NCBI RefSeq assembly: GCF_002884495.1
Contig: NZ_KZ614145.1
Coordinates: 1,316,423-1,380,422, forward strand
Length of the DNA stretch: 64,000 nt
Origin: Rummeliibacillus pycnus
GTDB taxonomy: Bacteria > Bacillota > Bacilli > Bacillales_A > Planococcaceae
Reading direction: 5' to 3'
Below are positions 17,563 to 27,292 of this stretch, piece after piece. Made by a program: the position numbers and the translations under genes. Each line of letters opens with the position of its first letter. Position 1 is the stretch's first letter. The notes beneath the pieces are model-generated. The model did not search any database. It was given only the letters and a program-made list of their open reading frames with translations, and was not told the origin of the DNA.

Positions 17563-18783
17563 TTAATTCACAATATTATGCTGTGTTAAATAGTCATACG
17601 TAATGTCGACAAACAGGAATTCTTGGCAATTAAGAGCCATTGAATAAGTTCGAGTAGGTTCTGCAGTTTGGATATCATTATAGATACTAGATAAATCGCC
17701 TTTTAAGTCTTTTCTTAGTTTGATCATATTTAATAAGAAGTAAGGACGCCAACTCCAGTTTTTACCGATAGCATCTTCTTCAATATGCCATTCACTATTA
17801 AGTCTCACGATATTGGGTGAAGTTTGGAAACCCTCATCGTTACAAATATATAAACGAAAAGCATAGTTTTCAAGTTTTTCAGCTAGTTCCAATAAACTAT
17901 CTATATTTTGGCTAGTTGGATTTGTATTTTTTACGGTTGTCGTAATCATCTTTTGGAGTGTATTCATTTCTTCATACTTTACTTCTAGTATCTTTTTTTC
18001 CGTCGAGATAAATTGCTGACATTCACTTCGGAAGCGGTTTTTTAAAATATCACGCTCAATCAAATGATTAGAAGGTTTCTCTAAATAACTACCTTTAAAA
18101 TAACGTGCCCCGTTTCTCCATGCATAATGTAACTGATAACTTGTTTTTATTTCATCAAACATAATGGTTGCGCCCATTTGGATCGCAAGTGTCTGAATTG
18201 TGGAAAACATATAATTTTGAGAACCCCATGCATTGTAGTCTAATTGACTTACATCCATTTTCAATACGGAAGGTTCTAAAAGCAAAATTTGATCCAGCTT
18301 CGTATCTGGTCCAATATTCGCTACAACTGTTTTTACTCCGTAAGTTTTTATATATAGAATTGGATGTCGTAGTTGATCAATCTCTCCATTAAATTGTTGC
18401 ATAGAAAAAGCTAAATTAATATGTGATAACAAGCTTTCTTCCACTAAATCTTTTAATACTTCAAAATAGGCATCGCCAAAATCTAACATTAATAAGTTCG
18501 GATTGCAGGGTAAATAGAGATCAGCTTCTTGTAAAGCATCTTTTGCAATTGTAAGAGCCTTTTTAATCATAATTAACTCTACTTCAGCACGGATATCAGC
18601 TGGAACAGTTTCATCATATGTAAATTCAACAATATTATAATATTGATCTTCTTTCACTATCTGACCAATTACCTCATATGCGACAATCACATGCTCATCT
18701 GCACTAAAGATTGGTTCAAATAATATTTCGATATCATCTAATTCATCGAGTAAATCTAGAACATCCATCAGCAGGTCCTCCAA
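17563..18783 (-). CDS. ykuI: YkuI-like EAL domain c-di-GMP binding protein
   Basis: The 406-residue protein has an N-terminal EAL-type domain (about 15-255) and a C-terminal PAS-like domain joined by a long helix (about 255-290), the B. subtilis YkuI architecture. The signature EAL is EVI here (YEVIGQI). Other c-di-GMP pocket elements remain in altered form: LPCNPNLLMLDF, VLKMDVSQLDY and FKGSYLEKPS. It probably binds c-di-GMP as a sensor, with little or no phosphodiesterase activity. Start ATG 18783, with GGAGG directly upstream. Monocistronic. Confidence 0.85.
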   Translation of the reverse strand: MEDLLMDVLDLLDELDDIEILFEPIFSADEHVIVAYEVIGQIVKEDQYYNIVEFTYDETVPADIRAEVELIMIKKALTIAKDALQEADLYLPCNPNLLMLDFGDAYFEVLKDLVEESLLSHINLAFSMQQFNGEIDQLRHPILYIKTYGVKTVVANIGPDTKLDQILLLEPSVLKMDVSQLDYNAWGSQNYMFSTIQTLAIQMGATIMFDEIKTSYQLHYAWRNGARYFKGSYLEKPSNHLIERDILKNRFRSECQQFISTEKKILEVKYEEMNTLQKMITTTVKNTNPTSQNIDSLLELAEKLENYAFRLYICNDEGFQTSPNIVRLNSEWHIEEDAIGKNWSWRPYFLLNMIKLRKDLKGDLSSIYNDIQTAEPTRTYSMALNCQEFLFVDITYDYLTQHNIVN

Positions 18784-18863
18784 TCTAACTTGCTACTACT
18801 ATTATATCCTACATTTTACAACCTGGCACTGACACATTCTTTAAAATTGTTATTCTTTCAATA

Positions 18864-18908
18864 TAAAAACTCTCACCAAGTTATTGTAAAAATCAGTGAG
18901 AGTTTTAT
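18864..18908 (-). terminator. Terminator of cobT
   Basis: ACTCTCAC and GTGAGAGT pair, followed on the minus strand by TTTTTATATT. It lies 75 nt past the cobT stop codon. Confidence 0.75.
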
Positions 18909-18982
18909 AAGTTTGAATTGATATCATAAATCCATTTTCAATGGTATATTTTATATTAATTTTGCATTATGTCGTTAACCTA

Positions 18983-20038
18983 TTAAATTTCCATCCCGAC
19001 TTCTTCAAATGTCGGCATATTGATCATCATACTACATGCTGCTTCAATGATTGGAAAGGCTAAAGCGGCACCCGATCCTTCGCCTAGACACATGTCCATT
19101 TTTAGCATGGGTTCTTTGCCTAAAAGTTCACTTGCGATGATTCCACCTGGTTCCTCTGTGGCATGAGAAGTAATAAGGTAGTCCTTCACTTTTGGTTCAA
19201 TGGAAGCTGCGATTAATGCAGAAACACTTGAAATTAAACCATCTACTACAACAGGTACATGATTGGCTGCAGCAGCCAACATCACACCAGCCATACCGCC
19301 AATTTCCAAGCCACCAACTTTCGCTAAAATATCAATGCCATCAGTTGGATTTGGTTGGTTGATGGCAATAGCATTACGTATAACATCGATCTTATGAGCT
19401 AATCCACCTTGTCCAAGTCCTGCACCTCTACCCGTAATTTCTTTTGGATCACAATTCGCTAAAACAGAGAGAATTGCTGTACTTGGAGTTGTATTACTGA
19501 TCCCCATTTCGCCTGTACCTAATAAATTCACTCCATTTTGAATTTCTGCAGTGGCAATTTCAATACCTACTTCTAAAGCTTTGATAGCCTCTTCTCTTGT
19601 CATCGCAGGACCTTTTGCCATGTTGTCAGTCCCTTTTTTAATTTTACGAATGATAACCCCTGCATCACCAGGAATTTCCTCTTTCACACCGATATCAACT
19701 GTGACAATTTTAGCGCCAGAAACTTTTGCAATCGTCCCTACACCCGTAATCCCTTTTGCAATATTTAAAGTTTGGGCAAAAGTTACGATTTGAGGATTAC
19801 TTGTAACCCCTTCTTCATAGACACCATGGTCTGCAGCCATTACGATAATTGCTTTTTTATCGATTGAAGAGAACATTTCTCCCGTAATACCTGAAAGTTG
19901 TACGGCGATACTTTCTAATTTCCCAAGACTTTTTGGTGGTTTGATGAGGCTGTCTACTCGCTGTCTTGCCTTTGTCATCATATCTTGGTCTAGGTTTGTA
20001 ATCTTTTCAATTGTTTGTTGTAATAAGTTCATTTTCAT
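18983..20038 (-). CDS. cobT: Nicotinate-nucleotide-dimethylbenzimidazole phosphoribosyltransferase
   Basis: CobT makes alpha-ribazole phosphate, the lower-ligand nucleotide of cobalamin. The 351-residue protein has the family motifs IKPPKSLGKLE near 32, MAADHGVYEEGVTSNP near 67, GTGEMGISNTTPSTA near 173 and the catalytic Glu region MCLGEGSGAALAFP near 317. It is the only cobalamin gene in the window and lies directly behind a cobalamin riboswitch and terminator, so it is shut off when cobalamin is plentiful. This fits a strain that salvages corrinoids and remodels the lower ligand. Cobalamin would also feed the radical SAM enzyme at 49829. Confidence 0.95.
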   Translation of the reverse strand: MKMNLLQQTIEKITNLDQDMMTKARQRVDSLIKPPKSLGKLESIAVQLSGITGEMFSSIDKKAIIVMAADHGVYEEGVTSNPQIVTFAQTLNIAKGITGVGTIAKVSGAKIVTVDIGVKEEIPGDAGVIIRKIKKGTDNMAKGPAMTREEAIKALEVGIEIATAEIQNGVNLLGTGEMGISNTTPSTAILSVLANCDPKEITGRGAGLGQGGLAHKIDVIRNAIAINQPNPTDGIDILAKVGGLEIGGMAGVMLAAAANHVPVVVDGLISSVSALIAASIEPKVKDYLITSHATEEPGGIIASELLGKEPMLKMDMCLGEGSGAALAFPIIEAACSMMINMPTFEEVGMEI

Positions 20039-20050
20039 CTCTCCCGAATA

Positions 20051-20100
20051 AAATTAAAAGCCTGCAGTTTATTTGCATAACAAATAAACCGCAGACTTTT
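20051..20100 (-). terminator. Expression-platform terminator before cobT
   Basis: GTCTGCGGTTTATTT pairs with AAATAAACTGCAGGC, followed by TTTTAATTTT. It lies between the riboswitch aptamer and the cobT ribosome site. Confidence 0.8.
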
Positions 20101-20122
20101 CCATCATCTGTTCTATTCAAGT

Positions 20123-20273
20123 ATTAAGGCAGGTCTCCTGGCTCGAGGTCCACATTTCATCAGGCCTTCCCAGATACATATCCAGTGGCATTTCCGATCA
20201 AACTCCCCCATACAGTGGCGGGTCCGCTGAAGATTTTCACTTCATTCCCTATTCTCCTTGTAGGCACCTTAAA
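20123..20273 (-). promoter_or_regulatory. Cobalamin riboswitch
   Basis: Read on the minus strand, the segment starts AAGGTGCCTACAAGG and contains the B12 box GCCACTGG. Before it comes CGCCACTGTATGGGGGAG, and it closes with GAGCCAGGAGACCTGCCTT, the standard order of the cobalamin aptamer. It controls cobT through the terminator at 20051. Confidence 0.93.
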
Positions 20274-20331
20274 CTTATATTGAATTTTCTATTAATTATG
20301 ATACTAGGGAATTGATTGGAAAGCAATACTA

Positions 20332-20871
20332 TTATTTTGATAAACTATAATTTCTAGTCGTTATCTTTTGTAGCTCATTTTTTAACCTGAATACAATTTC
20401 ACGATTCAATTCGAATCGATTATTCTCTAATCGATTAATTTGTTGATCCACTACATAGACAGTATTGAATATTTCTGTTGCACCTAATACGGATAATACT
20501 GGTTTCAAGGCATATTCAACAGCTAATAAATGTCCAATTGATCCACCTACTGCAATCGGAATAATTGTCTTATTTTCTAAACCTTTTTGAGGTAGTAAGT
20601 CTAAATAAGTTTTCAATATTCCTGAATAAGAGGCTTTATAAATTGGGGTTAAGACAACAACGATTGATGCATCTGCAACTTTTTCATTTGTTCTTATTAT
20701 ATCTTTACTTGTATAGTTTGCTGTGATTAAATCTATTGCTGGTAAATCGTGAACATAAATTGAGGAAACATCCACTTCATTTGCATTAAAAAATGCTTCA
20801 ACATAATCATGTACCCCGTTAACACGTGACTTTTTATCATTTCCCCCATTAATAATTACAGCTTTCACCAT
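20332..20871 (-). CDS. NAD(P)H-dependent FMN reductase-like flavoprotein (SsuE type)
   Basis: The 179-residue flavodoxin-like protein has the FMN-binding VIINGGNDKKSRVN start, the central VVVLTPIYKASYSGILKTYLD and the AVGGSIGHLLAVEYALKPVL segment, which match SsuE-type FMN reductases. SsuE supplies reduced flavin to alkanesulfonate monooxygenase; no such partner is adjacent, so the role may be a general flavin or quinone reduction. ATG 20871 follows a GGAGAG ribosome site. It stands alone; cobT downstream has its own riboswitch. Confidence 0.75.
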   Translation of the reverse strand: MVKAVIINGGNDKKSRVNGVHDYVEAFFNANEVDVSSIYVHDLPAIDLITANYTSKDIIRTNEKVADASIVVVLTPIYKASYSGILKTYLDLLPQKGLENKTIIPIAVGGSIGHLLAVEYALKPVLSVLGATEIFNTVYVVDQQINRLENNRFELNREIVFRLKNELQKITTRNYSLSK

Positions 20872-21346
20872 TTTACTTCTCTCCTTTTCAAAAAATTTTT
20901 TAAAATAATGAATCTGTTTCGTTATCGGATGTATTTCTTATTACTCTTTGTACAATACGATGCCTTACTGATTATTAATCGCATTATTGTTGTGTATCTA
21001 CTAACATGAAGAACATCCAATCAGCTAAAACATATTCATCAAACAAAAAGATCCCTACTCCATTTGATGAAGTAAGGACCTTTAGTTATCTAATCAGTCT
21101 CTCATATATTGCTGTTCAATTTTAATTCTTACTAAACTTATAAGAATAATTTAACATATGATTTAGAAAAGTCAATACTTTTAGCGGAAAAGTTCAAAGT
21201 AATGAGTTTTGCTAAAGCTTTTCATATTCTCTCTTCCCAAAAATGTTGATCTATTATATTTTGACATAATAAAAGCCGCCCCATACATAATTACCTCATC
21301 GGAGCAGCTCTTTCTCAATATTTAGTTGATTTTTTTACTATTATAT
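20872..21346. other. Intergenic region with two hairpins
   Basis: On the minus strand a terminator-like hairpin (AAGGTCCTTAC / GTAGGGATCTTTTT, 21043-21078) sits in the long leader of the flavin reductase gene; no known riboswitch motif was recognised before it. A second terminator at 21268-21315 ends the alcohol dehydrogenase message. Confidence 0.5.
21268..21315 (-). terminator. Terminator of the zinc alcohol dehydrogenase gene
   Basis: AAAGAGCTGCTCCGAT pairs imperfectly with ATGGGGCGGCTTTT, followed by ATTATG on the minus strand; it lies 30 nt past the stop codon. Confidence 0.65.
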
Positions 21347-22372
21347 TTATAACTCTTCGTTATTAAGTGTTAATACAATACGGCCGTTAATTTTGCCTTC
21401 TTCCATTTTTTCAAATACCTCATTGATGTCTTCTAGTTTTGCAGTTTCAATAATAGCACGTACTTTTCCACGTGCGGCAAAATCAAGAGCCTCTTGCATA
21501 TCTTTTCTCGTACCCACAATGGAGCCTTTGACTGTCACACCATTCAGAACTGTATTGAAGATTGGAATCGGTAATTCTTCATTCGGTAAGCCTACTACGA
21601 CAAGGCAACCACCACGTTTTACAGATTCATAGGCTTGTTCAAATGCTTTTTTGGTAACAGCCACACTAATCGCAGCTTGTACACCGCCTAATTGTTCTTG
21701 AATTACTTCCACAGGATCTTCTTTCAATCCATTAATGACAAGATCTGCACCAAGTTCTTTTGCAAGTTTGGACTTATCATCACTAATATCAATCGCAACA
21801 ACGTTGAGTCCCATTGCTTTTGCGTATTGCAATGCAATATGTCCAAGTCCTCCAATACCATAGATGGCTACCCACTCGCCAGGTTTAGCACCAGATACTT
21901 TCAATGCTTTATACGTTGTCACACCTGCACACAAAATTGGGGCAATTTCCACTGGGTCCACATTATCTGGAATTTTCGCTACATAATCTGCCGGTGCTTT
22001 ACAATATTCTGCGTAACCACCATCAACAGAGTACCCACCATTTAATTGATTTGGACATAGTGTTTCTTGACCGGTTAAGCAATACTCACATTCACCACAT
22101 GCAGAAAATAGCCATGGAATCCCTACTCGATCACCGACTTTAATAGATTTCACGCCTTGTGCAACTTCTACAACAACCCCTACGCCTTCATGACCTGGGA
22201 TTAACGGCAATTTAGGTTTTACTGGCCAGTCCCCATGTGCTGCATGTAAATCCGTATGACAGACACCACAAGCCTCAATCTTTACTAACACTTCACCATC
22301 TTCTAATTGAGGTTTTGAAACCTCTTTAATCTCCAACTCTTTTAAAAACGCATTGACAACTGCTGCCTTCAC
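21347..22372 (-). CDS. adhP: Zinc-dependent alcohol dehydrogenase, AdhP type
   Basis: The 341-residue medium-chain dehydrogenase has the catalytic-zinc motif [23 protein letters not shown], four structural-zinc cysteines ([15 protein letters not shown]) and the NAD motif [15 protein letters not shown]. It matches bacterial AdhP/AdhA ethanol dehydrogenases over its full length. The start is GTG 22372, with GGGAGTG upstream. Monocistronic. Confidence 0.92.
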   Translation of the reverse strand: MKAAVVNAFLKELEIKEVSKPQLEDGEVLVKIEACGVCHTDLHAAHGDWPVKPKLPLIPGHEGVGVVVEVAQGVKSIKVGDRVGIPWLFSACGECEYCLTGQETLCPNQLNGGYSVDGGYAEYCKAPADYVAKIPDNVDPVEIAPILCAGVTTYKALKVSGAKPGEWVAIYGIGGLGHIALQYAKAMGLNVVAIDISDDKSKLAKELGADLVINGLKEDPVEVIQEQLGGVQAAISVAVTKKAFEQAYESVKRGGCLVVVGLPNEELPIPIFNTVLNGVTVKGSIVGTRKDMQEALDFAARGKVRAIIETAKLEDINEVFEKMEEGKINGRIVLTLNNEEL

Positions 22373-22584
22373 TCAAACACTCCCTTCTCTTTTTCAGTAT
22401 TAAATATATGATGGTTACTACGATTACTATTCATCATTACTTAATGTTTCTATTATTTAGTTATTTTGAATATTTTAGGTCTTGATAGATCAATTTTTGA
22501 ATTGTATTCGATAATCTCCCCTAATGCTGGTAAAATTATAGATTATTAAATAATGGAAGACAAAAAGTTAGGACGAGGTGACAA

Positions 22585-23103
22585 ATGATGAAATCTCTTG
22601 GTCAAAAAATCCGTATCATTGGTCCTGTGGGTAGTGGAAAAACCACGTTAGCAAAGAAAATTGCGTTACGTAACCAATGTGCGTATTTTGAATTAGATAA
22701 TATCGTATGGATTCGTTCTGATCATGGTGATATTCGTCGCACTGAAAATGAGAGAGACTCACTTTTACAACAAATCACTAAAAATAAAAAATGGGTCATT
22801 GAAGGTGCACATGATCAGCAATGGACAGCACCAAGTTTAGAATCAGCAGACTGCATTATCTATTTAGAACCACCCTATTTCACTAGACTCTATAGAGTCA
22901 CTAAACGATTTGTGAAACAGCTATTGAAAGTTGAACAAGCGAATTACAAACCTACATTTCAAATGTTAAAAAAGATGTTTGAGTGGAGTAACTTCCATGA
23001 ACAAAAGGGTAAATATTTGATCCAAGAAATGTTGGATACATATCAAGGGAAAGTTATTTTGGTTCAATCAAAAAGGGATTTAAATAGGTTGTTAGATGAA
23101 TAA
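22585..23103 (+). CDS. P-loop kinase-like protein (adenylate kinase / topology modulation protein type)
   Basis: The 172-residue P-loop protein has Walker A IGPVGSGKTTLAKK (about 12-25), YFELDNIVWIRSDHG, the WVIEGAHDQQW segment and CIIYLEPPYFTRLYRVTKR. These match the FlaR/topology-modulation proteins, which are adenylate-kinase-like small ATPases. The biological role is poorly known. Starts with ATG ATG after GAGGTG. Single gene. Confidence 0.75.
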   Translation: MMKSLGQKIRIIGPVGSGKTTLAKKIALRNQCAYFELDNIVWIRSDHGDIRRTENERDSLLQQITKNKKWVIEGAHDQQWTAPSLESADCIIYLEPPYFTRLYRVTKRFVKQLLKVEQANYKPTFQMLKKMFEWSNFHEQKGKYLIQEMLDTYQGKVILVQSKRDLNRLLDE

Positions 23104-23276
23104 CATTTTATGTTAGATAGCTTAAAAGGAAAAAGAAAATATTACATTCTAACATGTATTCTCTTACGGATTTTTAATTATTTTGGATATTTTGATTCTG
23201 TATTTATTTTTGATTACTTATTAAACTACCAATCATTTGGATATACGGACATCTGTTTTCTAAGATTACTGGAATT

Positions 23277-24008
23277 TCACAAATCCTCCTCTTTGAATAA
23301 CTCATTTTGAACAATTTCCGGAGCCTGTAGAAATCGTTTTGTTAAAATATAGTGAATAGTTTCTTCATAACGAATCGTTTCGATTTCATCATTGTCAAAA
23401 TGATAGATGGTAGCATTTGGATACCCAAGTAAGATGGGTGAATGGGTTGCAATAATGAATTGAGCAGTGTGCTCCAAATCTTTAATAATTTTCATCAGAC
23501 TTAATTGTCTTACTGGTGAAAGAGCAGCTTCTGGCTCATCTAACAAGTAAATTGCTTTTCCACCAAAGGAATTCTTAAATAGTGAAAGAAAGGACTCACC
23601 ATGAGATTGATGGTGCAGTGATTTTCCACCATATGCAGCATACTTTTTACTTGGGATATCCTCTAATGCATCAATATAACTTGCATAATGATAGAATGTT
23701 TCAGCTCTAAGGAAAAATCCTTTTGTTACTTTTGGACTCCAAGATAATCGAATATACTCCCCTAAAGCTGATTCTGCTTGGTCCACTTCAACATAACTGT
23801 TTCTCCCCCCACCTGCTGTGTTAAATTCACATTGATCAGCTATTGCTTCCAAAAGAGTGGACTTTCCTGTACCATTTTCACCTACAAAAAACGTTATATT
23901 TGATGAAAAATCAAGAAATCGGAAATTCTCTAACCATGGAATATCAAATGGATAGATTGAGGAATCTGGTACCTGATTTGGTAAATAAGATACTTTTTTT
24001 AAATACAT
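23277..24008 (-). CDS. AAA-family ATPase of ABC/Rad50 type
   Basis: The 243-residue protein has Walker A FFVGENGTGKSTLLEAI, an ABC-like signature around HHQSHGESFLSLFKN, Walker B AIYLLDEPEAALSP and the ATHSPILLG switch histidine. This is the compact ABC-ATPase-like AAA family often found as a stand-alone gene or in defence modules; no membrane partner is next to it. ATG 24008 is preferred because AAGGAG lies 6 nt before it. The gene upstream (24093) is on the same strand and could be a partner, though it has no recognised family. Confidence 0.75.
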   Translation of the reverse strand: MYLKKVSYLPNQVPDSSIYPFDIPWLENFRFLDFSSNITFFVGENGTGKSTLLEAIADQCEFNTAGGGRNSYVEVDQAESALGEYIRLSWSPKVTKGFFLRAETFYHYASYIDALEDIPSKKYAAYGGKSLHHQSHGESFLSLFKNSFGGKAIYLLDEPEAALSPVRQLSLMKIIKDLEHTAQFIIATHSPILLGYPNATIYHFDNDEIETIRYEETIHYILTKRFLQAPEIVQNELFKEEDL

Positions 24009-24092
24009 ATGTTTCTCCTTTTGGAATTTAGGTGCGATATCTCTTCTTTCAATTGAGTACATAACGCCCTTTAATTGGATAATTTCGTTACA

Positions 24093-24941
24093 TTACATCA
24101 TTTGAACAGCAAGTGAGTGTAAATGCATATTGTCTATTCTAAAATCTGTTCCGAAGAAAATAGCAAACTCCAATTCTTGAGTCTTGCTATTTTGCCTTAC
24201 TTGACCTATTCCTGTAAAAGGAATGTTTGGTCGGTGTTTTAATAGTTTTTCAATTGCATCAAATTTATATAAATACGTTCTGTTACTAGGGTCTTTTATA
24301 AAAGCCTCTTCAAACACAACTTTTATATCTTTCTGATCCTCTAAAACTGTAATGTTCGCAACCTCATCTTGTAGTTTAATCCTTTTAACATACCCCATCA
24401 GTAAACAGGTCTTTCCGACATGAGAAGAATCTAGTTGTGAAACTTTTCGCTTTTTCAAGTTAGGACCTCTTCTTTTTAATAGTTGTCTTGCTGTTTGCTC
24501 ATCAAATAATGTTAACTGTATACCTTGTGACTCTTTTCTTTTTCTTTGTTTGGGATTGCGATTGGATACATTTTGAACTTTTATTTGATTTAGTGATGTT
24601 TCCTCTTCTTCTGACATGGTTAAGATTGTATATGCTTCATTCAATGCTTTTTGTCTGCGTTCGAATTCTATTCCAACCATTACATCGACAGTAGGTCTTT
24701 CGTTTTCAACTGAGTAATGAACAAATCCGTATTTACAATTATCGGCATGTGAATTATATTTCCACGTTCTAAAATGTGATTTTGTTCCACTGCTATAGAT
24801 TAATTTGGCGTTACAATTTGGCGTTGGGCAATATAAATTGCCCCTGAATTCTTTATAATATTTTTCACGAGATACATCCGATAAAGAAATTAAAGTAGGA
24901 TTTGAACTAATATTCAGCCTTGCTTCTGGGATCCTCATCAT
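24093..24941 (-). CDS. Hypothetical protein with putative zinc-binding N-terminus
   Basis: The 282-residue protein has an N-terminal region with CPTPNC, SHFRTW and HADNC (about 38-70), which looks like a zinc ribbon with Cys and His ligands. A basic linker follows (KQRKRKESQ), then LTLFDEQ, then a C-terminal beta-rich part with GKTCLLMGYVKRIKLQDEVANITV and FTGIGQVRQN that reads like an OB-fold. That points to nucleic-acid binding. It is 85 nt upstream of the AAA ATPase on the same strand, so they may work together. The family is not recognised. Confidence 0.6.
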   Translation of the reverse strand: MMRIPEARLNISSNPTLISLSDVSREKYYKEFRGNLYCPTPNCNAKLIYSSGTKSHFRTWKYNSHADNCKYGFVHYSVENERPTVDVMVGIEFERRQKALNEAYTILTMSEEEETSLNQIKVQNVSNRNPKQRKRKESQGIQLTLFDEQTARQLLKRRGPNLKKRKVSQLDSSHVGKTCLLMGYVKRIKLQDEVANITVLEDQKDIKVVFEEAFIKDPSNRTYLYKFDAIEKLLKHRPNIPFTGIGQVRQNSKTQELEFAIFFGTDFRIDNMHLHSLAVQMM

Positions 24942-25341
24942 ATCACCTCTTAAATTAATAGATGGTTCTCTTTTAAAAAGGTCAAATTGATGTTTATCTT
25001 GTTGTAGAATTTTCTATTAACAAATCATTAATTACCTATATTTTACCATTATCCAAATAAAAATTCATTTGTCCAACTGTAGTAATTCCTTTTATTATTG
25101 TCTTTTCAATTCTATATTTAGTTATATATCAACAATTTTCTATATGTACAAAAACATCACATTGTTGCATATTTTTGAATAGAAATAACTACAAAAATGA
25201 TAGCTATCCTGATAACCCAAATTTTATTATAAATTTAATAATTGACTTAAAATAAAAAAACTCTAATTCTAAGAGATTAGAGAAAAAAATAAGGATTGGC
25301 ACCTGTCCATTGGCACCAATCCTTAGAAAGTTCTTTAAATC
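24942..25341. other. AT-rich intergenic region
   Basis: No gene seen. It contains the strong sstT terminator (25290-25327) and an AT-rich promoter region for the 24941 gene. Confidence 0.4.
25290..25327 (-). terminator. Terminator of sstT
   Basis: AAGGATTGG pairs with CCAATCCTT, followed on the minus strand by ATTTTTTTC. Confidence 0.85.
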
Positions 25342-26550
25342 TTATTTATTTTTACGTTCATTTGCATATTGTGCTGCTGCTGTGAATACTACGTCTGATG
25401 ATGAGTTCAATGCTGTTTCACAAGAGTCTTGTATAACCCCAATGATAAAGCCAATCGCAACAACTTGCATTGCCACATCGTTTTGAATTCCAAATAAGCT
25501 ACATGCTAATGGAATCAATAGTAATGATCCACCTGCAACCCCTGAAGCCCCAGCCGCAGAAACGGCTGCTACCACCATTAAAATAATGGCTGTTGGAATA
25601 TCTACATGAATATTTAATGTTTGAGCTGCTGCTAATGTTAAAACAGAAATCGTAACAGCTGCCCCCGCCATATTCACTGTAGCTCCTAATGGAATCGATA
25701 CTGCATACGTATCGCGATCTAAACCTAGTTTTTCACAAAGTTTAATATTGACTGGAATATTCGCTGCAGAACTACGGGTAAAGAATGCTGTGATCCCACT
25801 TTCTTTTAATGCTGTTAACACGAGTGGATATGGATTTCTACGAGCTGCAACAAAGACGATTAATGGATTGACCACTAATGCGATAAATAACATACAGCCA
25901 ACTAAAATAACGAGAAGTCGTCCATATTCTAATAATGATGATAAACCATTTGTTACAATTGCATCAAACACGATACCAATAATACCGATTGGTGCTAGAT
26001 TAATAACCCATTGTACAATTTTTGAAATGGCATCAGAAAAGTTTACTAGCAACCCTTTTGTTGAATCACTTGCTTGTTTAAGCGCTACCCCTAATACGAT
26101 TGCCCAAGCTAAAATACCAATATAGTTTGCATTCATTAATGCATCTACTGGATTAGATACGACATTTTGAAGAAGTGTTTGAACGACTTCCCAAACACTA
26201 CCAGGTGGTTTTAATTCACCATTACTTGCCTTTAATGTTATATGAACTGGGAAAATAGTTGTCGCAATAACTGCTACACATCCCGCTAAAAATGTACCAA
26301 TTGCATATAATACAATAATCGTTTTCATATTCGTTTTTTTGCCACTTTTATGTCCCGCAATAGCATTCATTACGAGTAACAAAACTAGTACAGGTGCAAC
26401 TGCCTTTAACGCACTAACAAATAATGTACCTAGCATAGGAATCCATGCTGCTTTTGGGAATACGAGTGCCACGATTACGCCGATGATAATACCAATAATA
26501 ATTCGATTTACTAGACTAATCGCATTCCATTTTTTCATCAAATTTTTCAT
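25342..26550 (-). CDS. sstT: Serine/threonine:Na+ symporter SstT
   Basis: The 402-residue transporter of the dicarboxylate/amino acid:cation symporter family opens with [20 protein letters not shown]. It has the [11 protein letters not shown]-type loop ([13 protein letters not shown]), the polar [13 protein letters not shown] motif and [18 protein letters not shown], all SstT-specific. It imports serine and threonine with sodium. ATG 26550 is chosen (AAGGGG 8 nt upstream) over the longer frame to 26631. Monocistronic. Confidence 0.93.
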   Translation of the reverse strand: MKNLMKKWNAISLVNRIIIGIIIGVIVALVFPKAAWIPMLGTLFVSALKAVAPVLVLLLVMNAIAGHKSGKKTNMKTIIVLYAIGTFLAGCVAVIATTIFPVHITLKASNGELKPPGSVWEVVQTLLQNVVSNPVDALMNANYIGILAWAIVLGVALKQASDSTKGLLVNFSDAISKIVQWVINLAPIGIIGIVFDAIVTNGLSSLLEYGRLLVILVGCMLFIALVVNPLIVFVAARRNPYPLVLTALKESGITAFFTRSSAANIPVNIKLCEKLGLDRDTYAVSIPLGATVNMAGAAVTISVLTLAAAQTLNIHVDIPTAIILMVVAAVSAAGASGVAGGSLLLIPLACSLFGIQNDVAMQVVAIGFIIGVIQDSCETALNSSSDVVFTAAAQYANERKNK

Positions 26551-26920
26551 ATTGTTTCCCCTTCTGTGTCCTAGATGCAAAAACCATGTTGCTTTCCACC
26601 CAAGAAAACACTTTGTATTTCTATAAAACACATTTTATCATGAAATTTTAGAATTGTGACAAAAATTTTTACATTAATCCTGTTAATTTATGTCCTAATT
26701 CGCTAGTTTCTGAACAATAGATTGATATCATTTATTCAACGTTCATATTTACACGTTATTTTTATGAATTATTAGTGGATTTTTTATTAAATTAACGCAA
26801 AATAAGAACATTAATAAAATACAAGGGCTAGAATTCGATTTTCTTGAACAAACGATAATCTCCCAGATAGGAGTTTCGGAAACTCTTTTAAGTTTAAGAT
26901 AGGACTTAAATTGTTGTGTT
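26551..26920. other. AT-rich intergenic region upstream of sstT
   Basis: No gene seen; it leads into the 21-bp periodic array. Confidence 0.4.
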
Positions 26921-27035
26921 CGCGGATATCATTCGGAATTTCGCGGATGTTTGGATTTGAATCGCGGATATTTGTTCCGAATTCGTGGATGTCTCACTCA
27001 ATAACGCGGATGTTTGCAGTAGATTAGCGAATGTT
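26921..27035. repeat. Six-unit array with an exact 21-bp period
   Basis: The core CGCGGATRTT recurs at 26921, 26942, 26963, 26984 (one mismatch), 27005 and 27026 (decayed), each exactly 21 bp after the last. The 11-bp spacers are unrelated to one another. It is too short-period for CRISPR. Because 21 bp is two turns of B-DNA, all cores face the same side of the helix, as in an array of protein-binding sites. No coding gene overlaps. Confidence 0.8.
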
Positions 27036-27095
27036 CTCTCATTATATTAAAATGATAGAGCAAGAATTTAAAATTCATGCTCTATCCTTTATGGA

Positions 27096-27205
27096 TTACT
27101 GAGATTAATCAAACCATGTAGCTGCTCTTTTTCGAAGAGTCGTTCTAATGCTTCAGGTGCGTGATCTTGTAAAATGCTTTTTTTAGTTGTTTTTCTTTTG
27201 TCATC
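27096..27205 (-). pseudogene. Possible gene fragment of unknown origin
   Basis: The minus strand is open with protein-like sequence (DHAPEALERLFEKEQLHGLIN near its end) but has no start codon or ribosome site. It may be the tail of a lost gene. The family is not recognised, and the call rests on composition alone. Confidence 0.25.
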
Positions 27206-27292
27206 ACCTGCTTGGATGAATTCTCAATATTGGATAAGCGTAAGCTATAAACTATTATAGTATATAAAGAGTTTCCTCAAGGACTAGTAATA

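Noticed and set aside
20872-21346. Riboswitch in front of the flavin reductase gene
   Set aside because: A terminator-like hairpin is present but no FMN, SAM, T-box or other known aptamer motif could be recognised.
23110-23310. 66-codon frame after the P-loop gene
   Set aside because: No ribosome binding site, overlaps the end of the converging ATPase gene, and composition is that of AT-rich DNA.
26921-27035. CRISPR-like array
   Set aside because: Conserved cores are only 10 bp with 11-bp spacers, no leader and no cas genes; period is 21 bp, far from the 60-75 bp of CRISPR arrays.
27096-27205. Treating the short open stretch as a functional gene
   Set aside because: No start codon or ribosome site; listed only as a possible fragment with low confidence.
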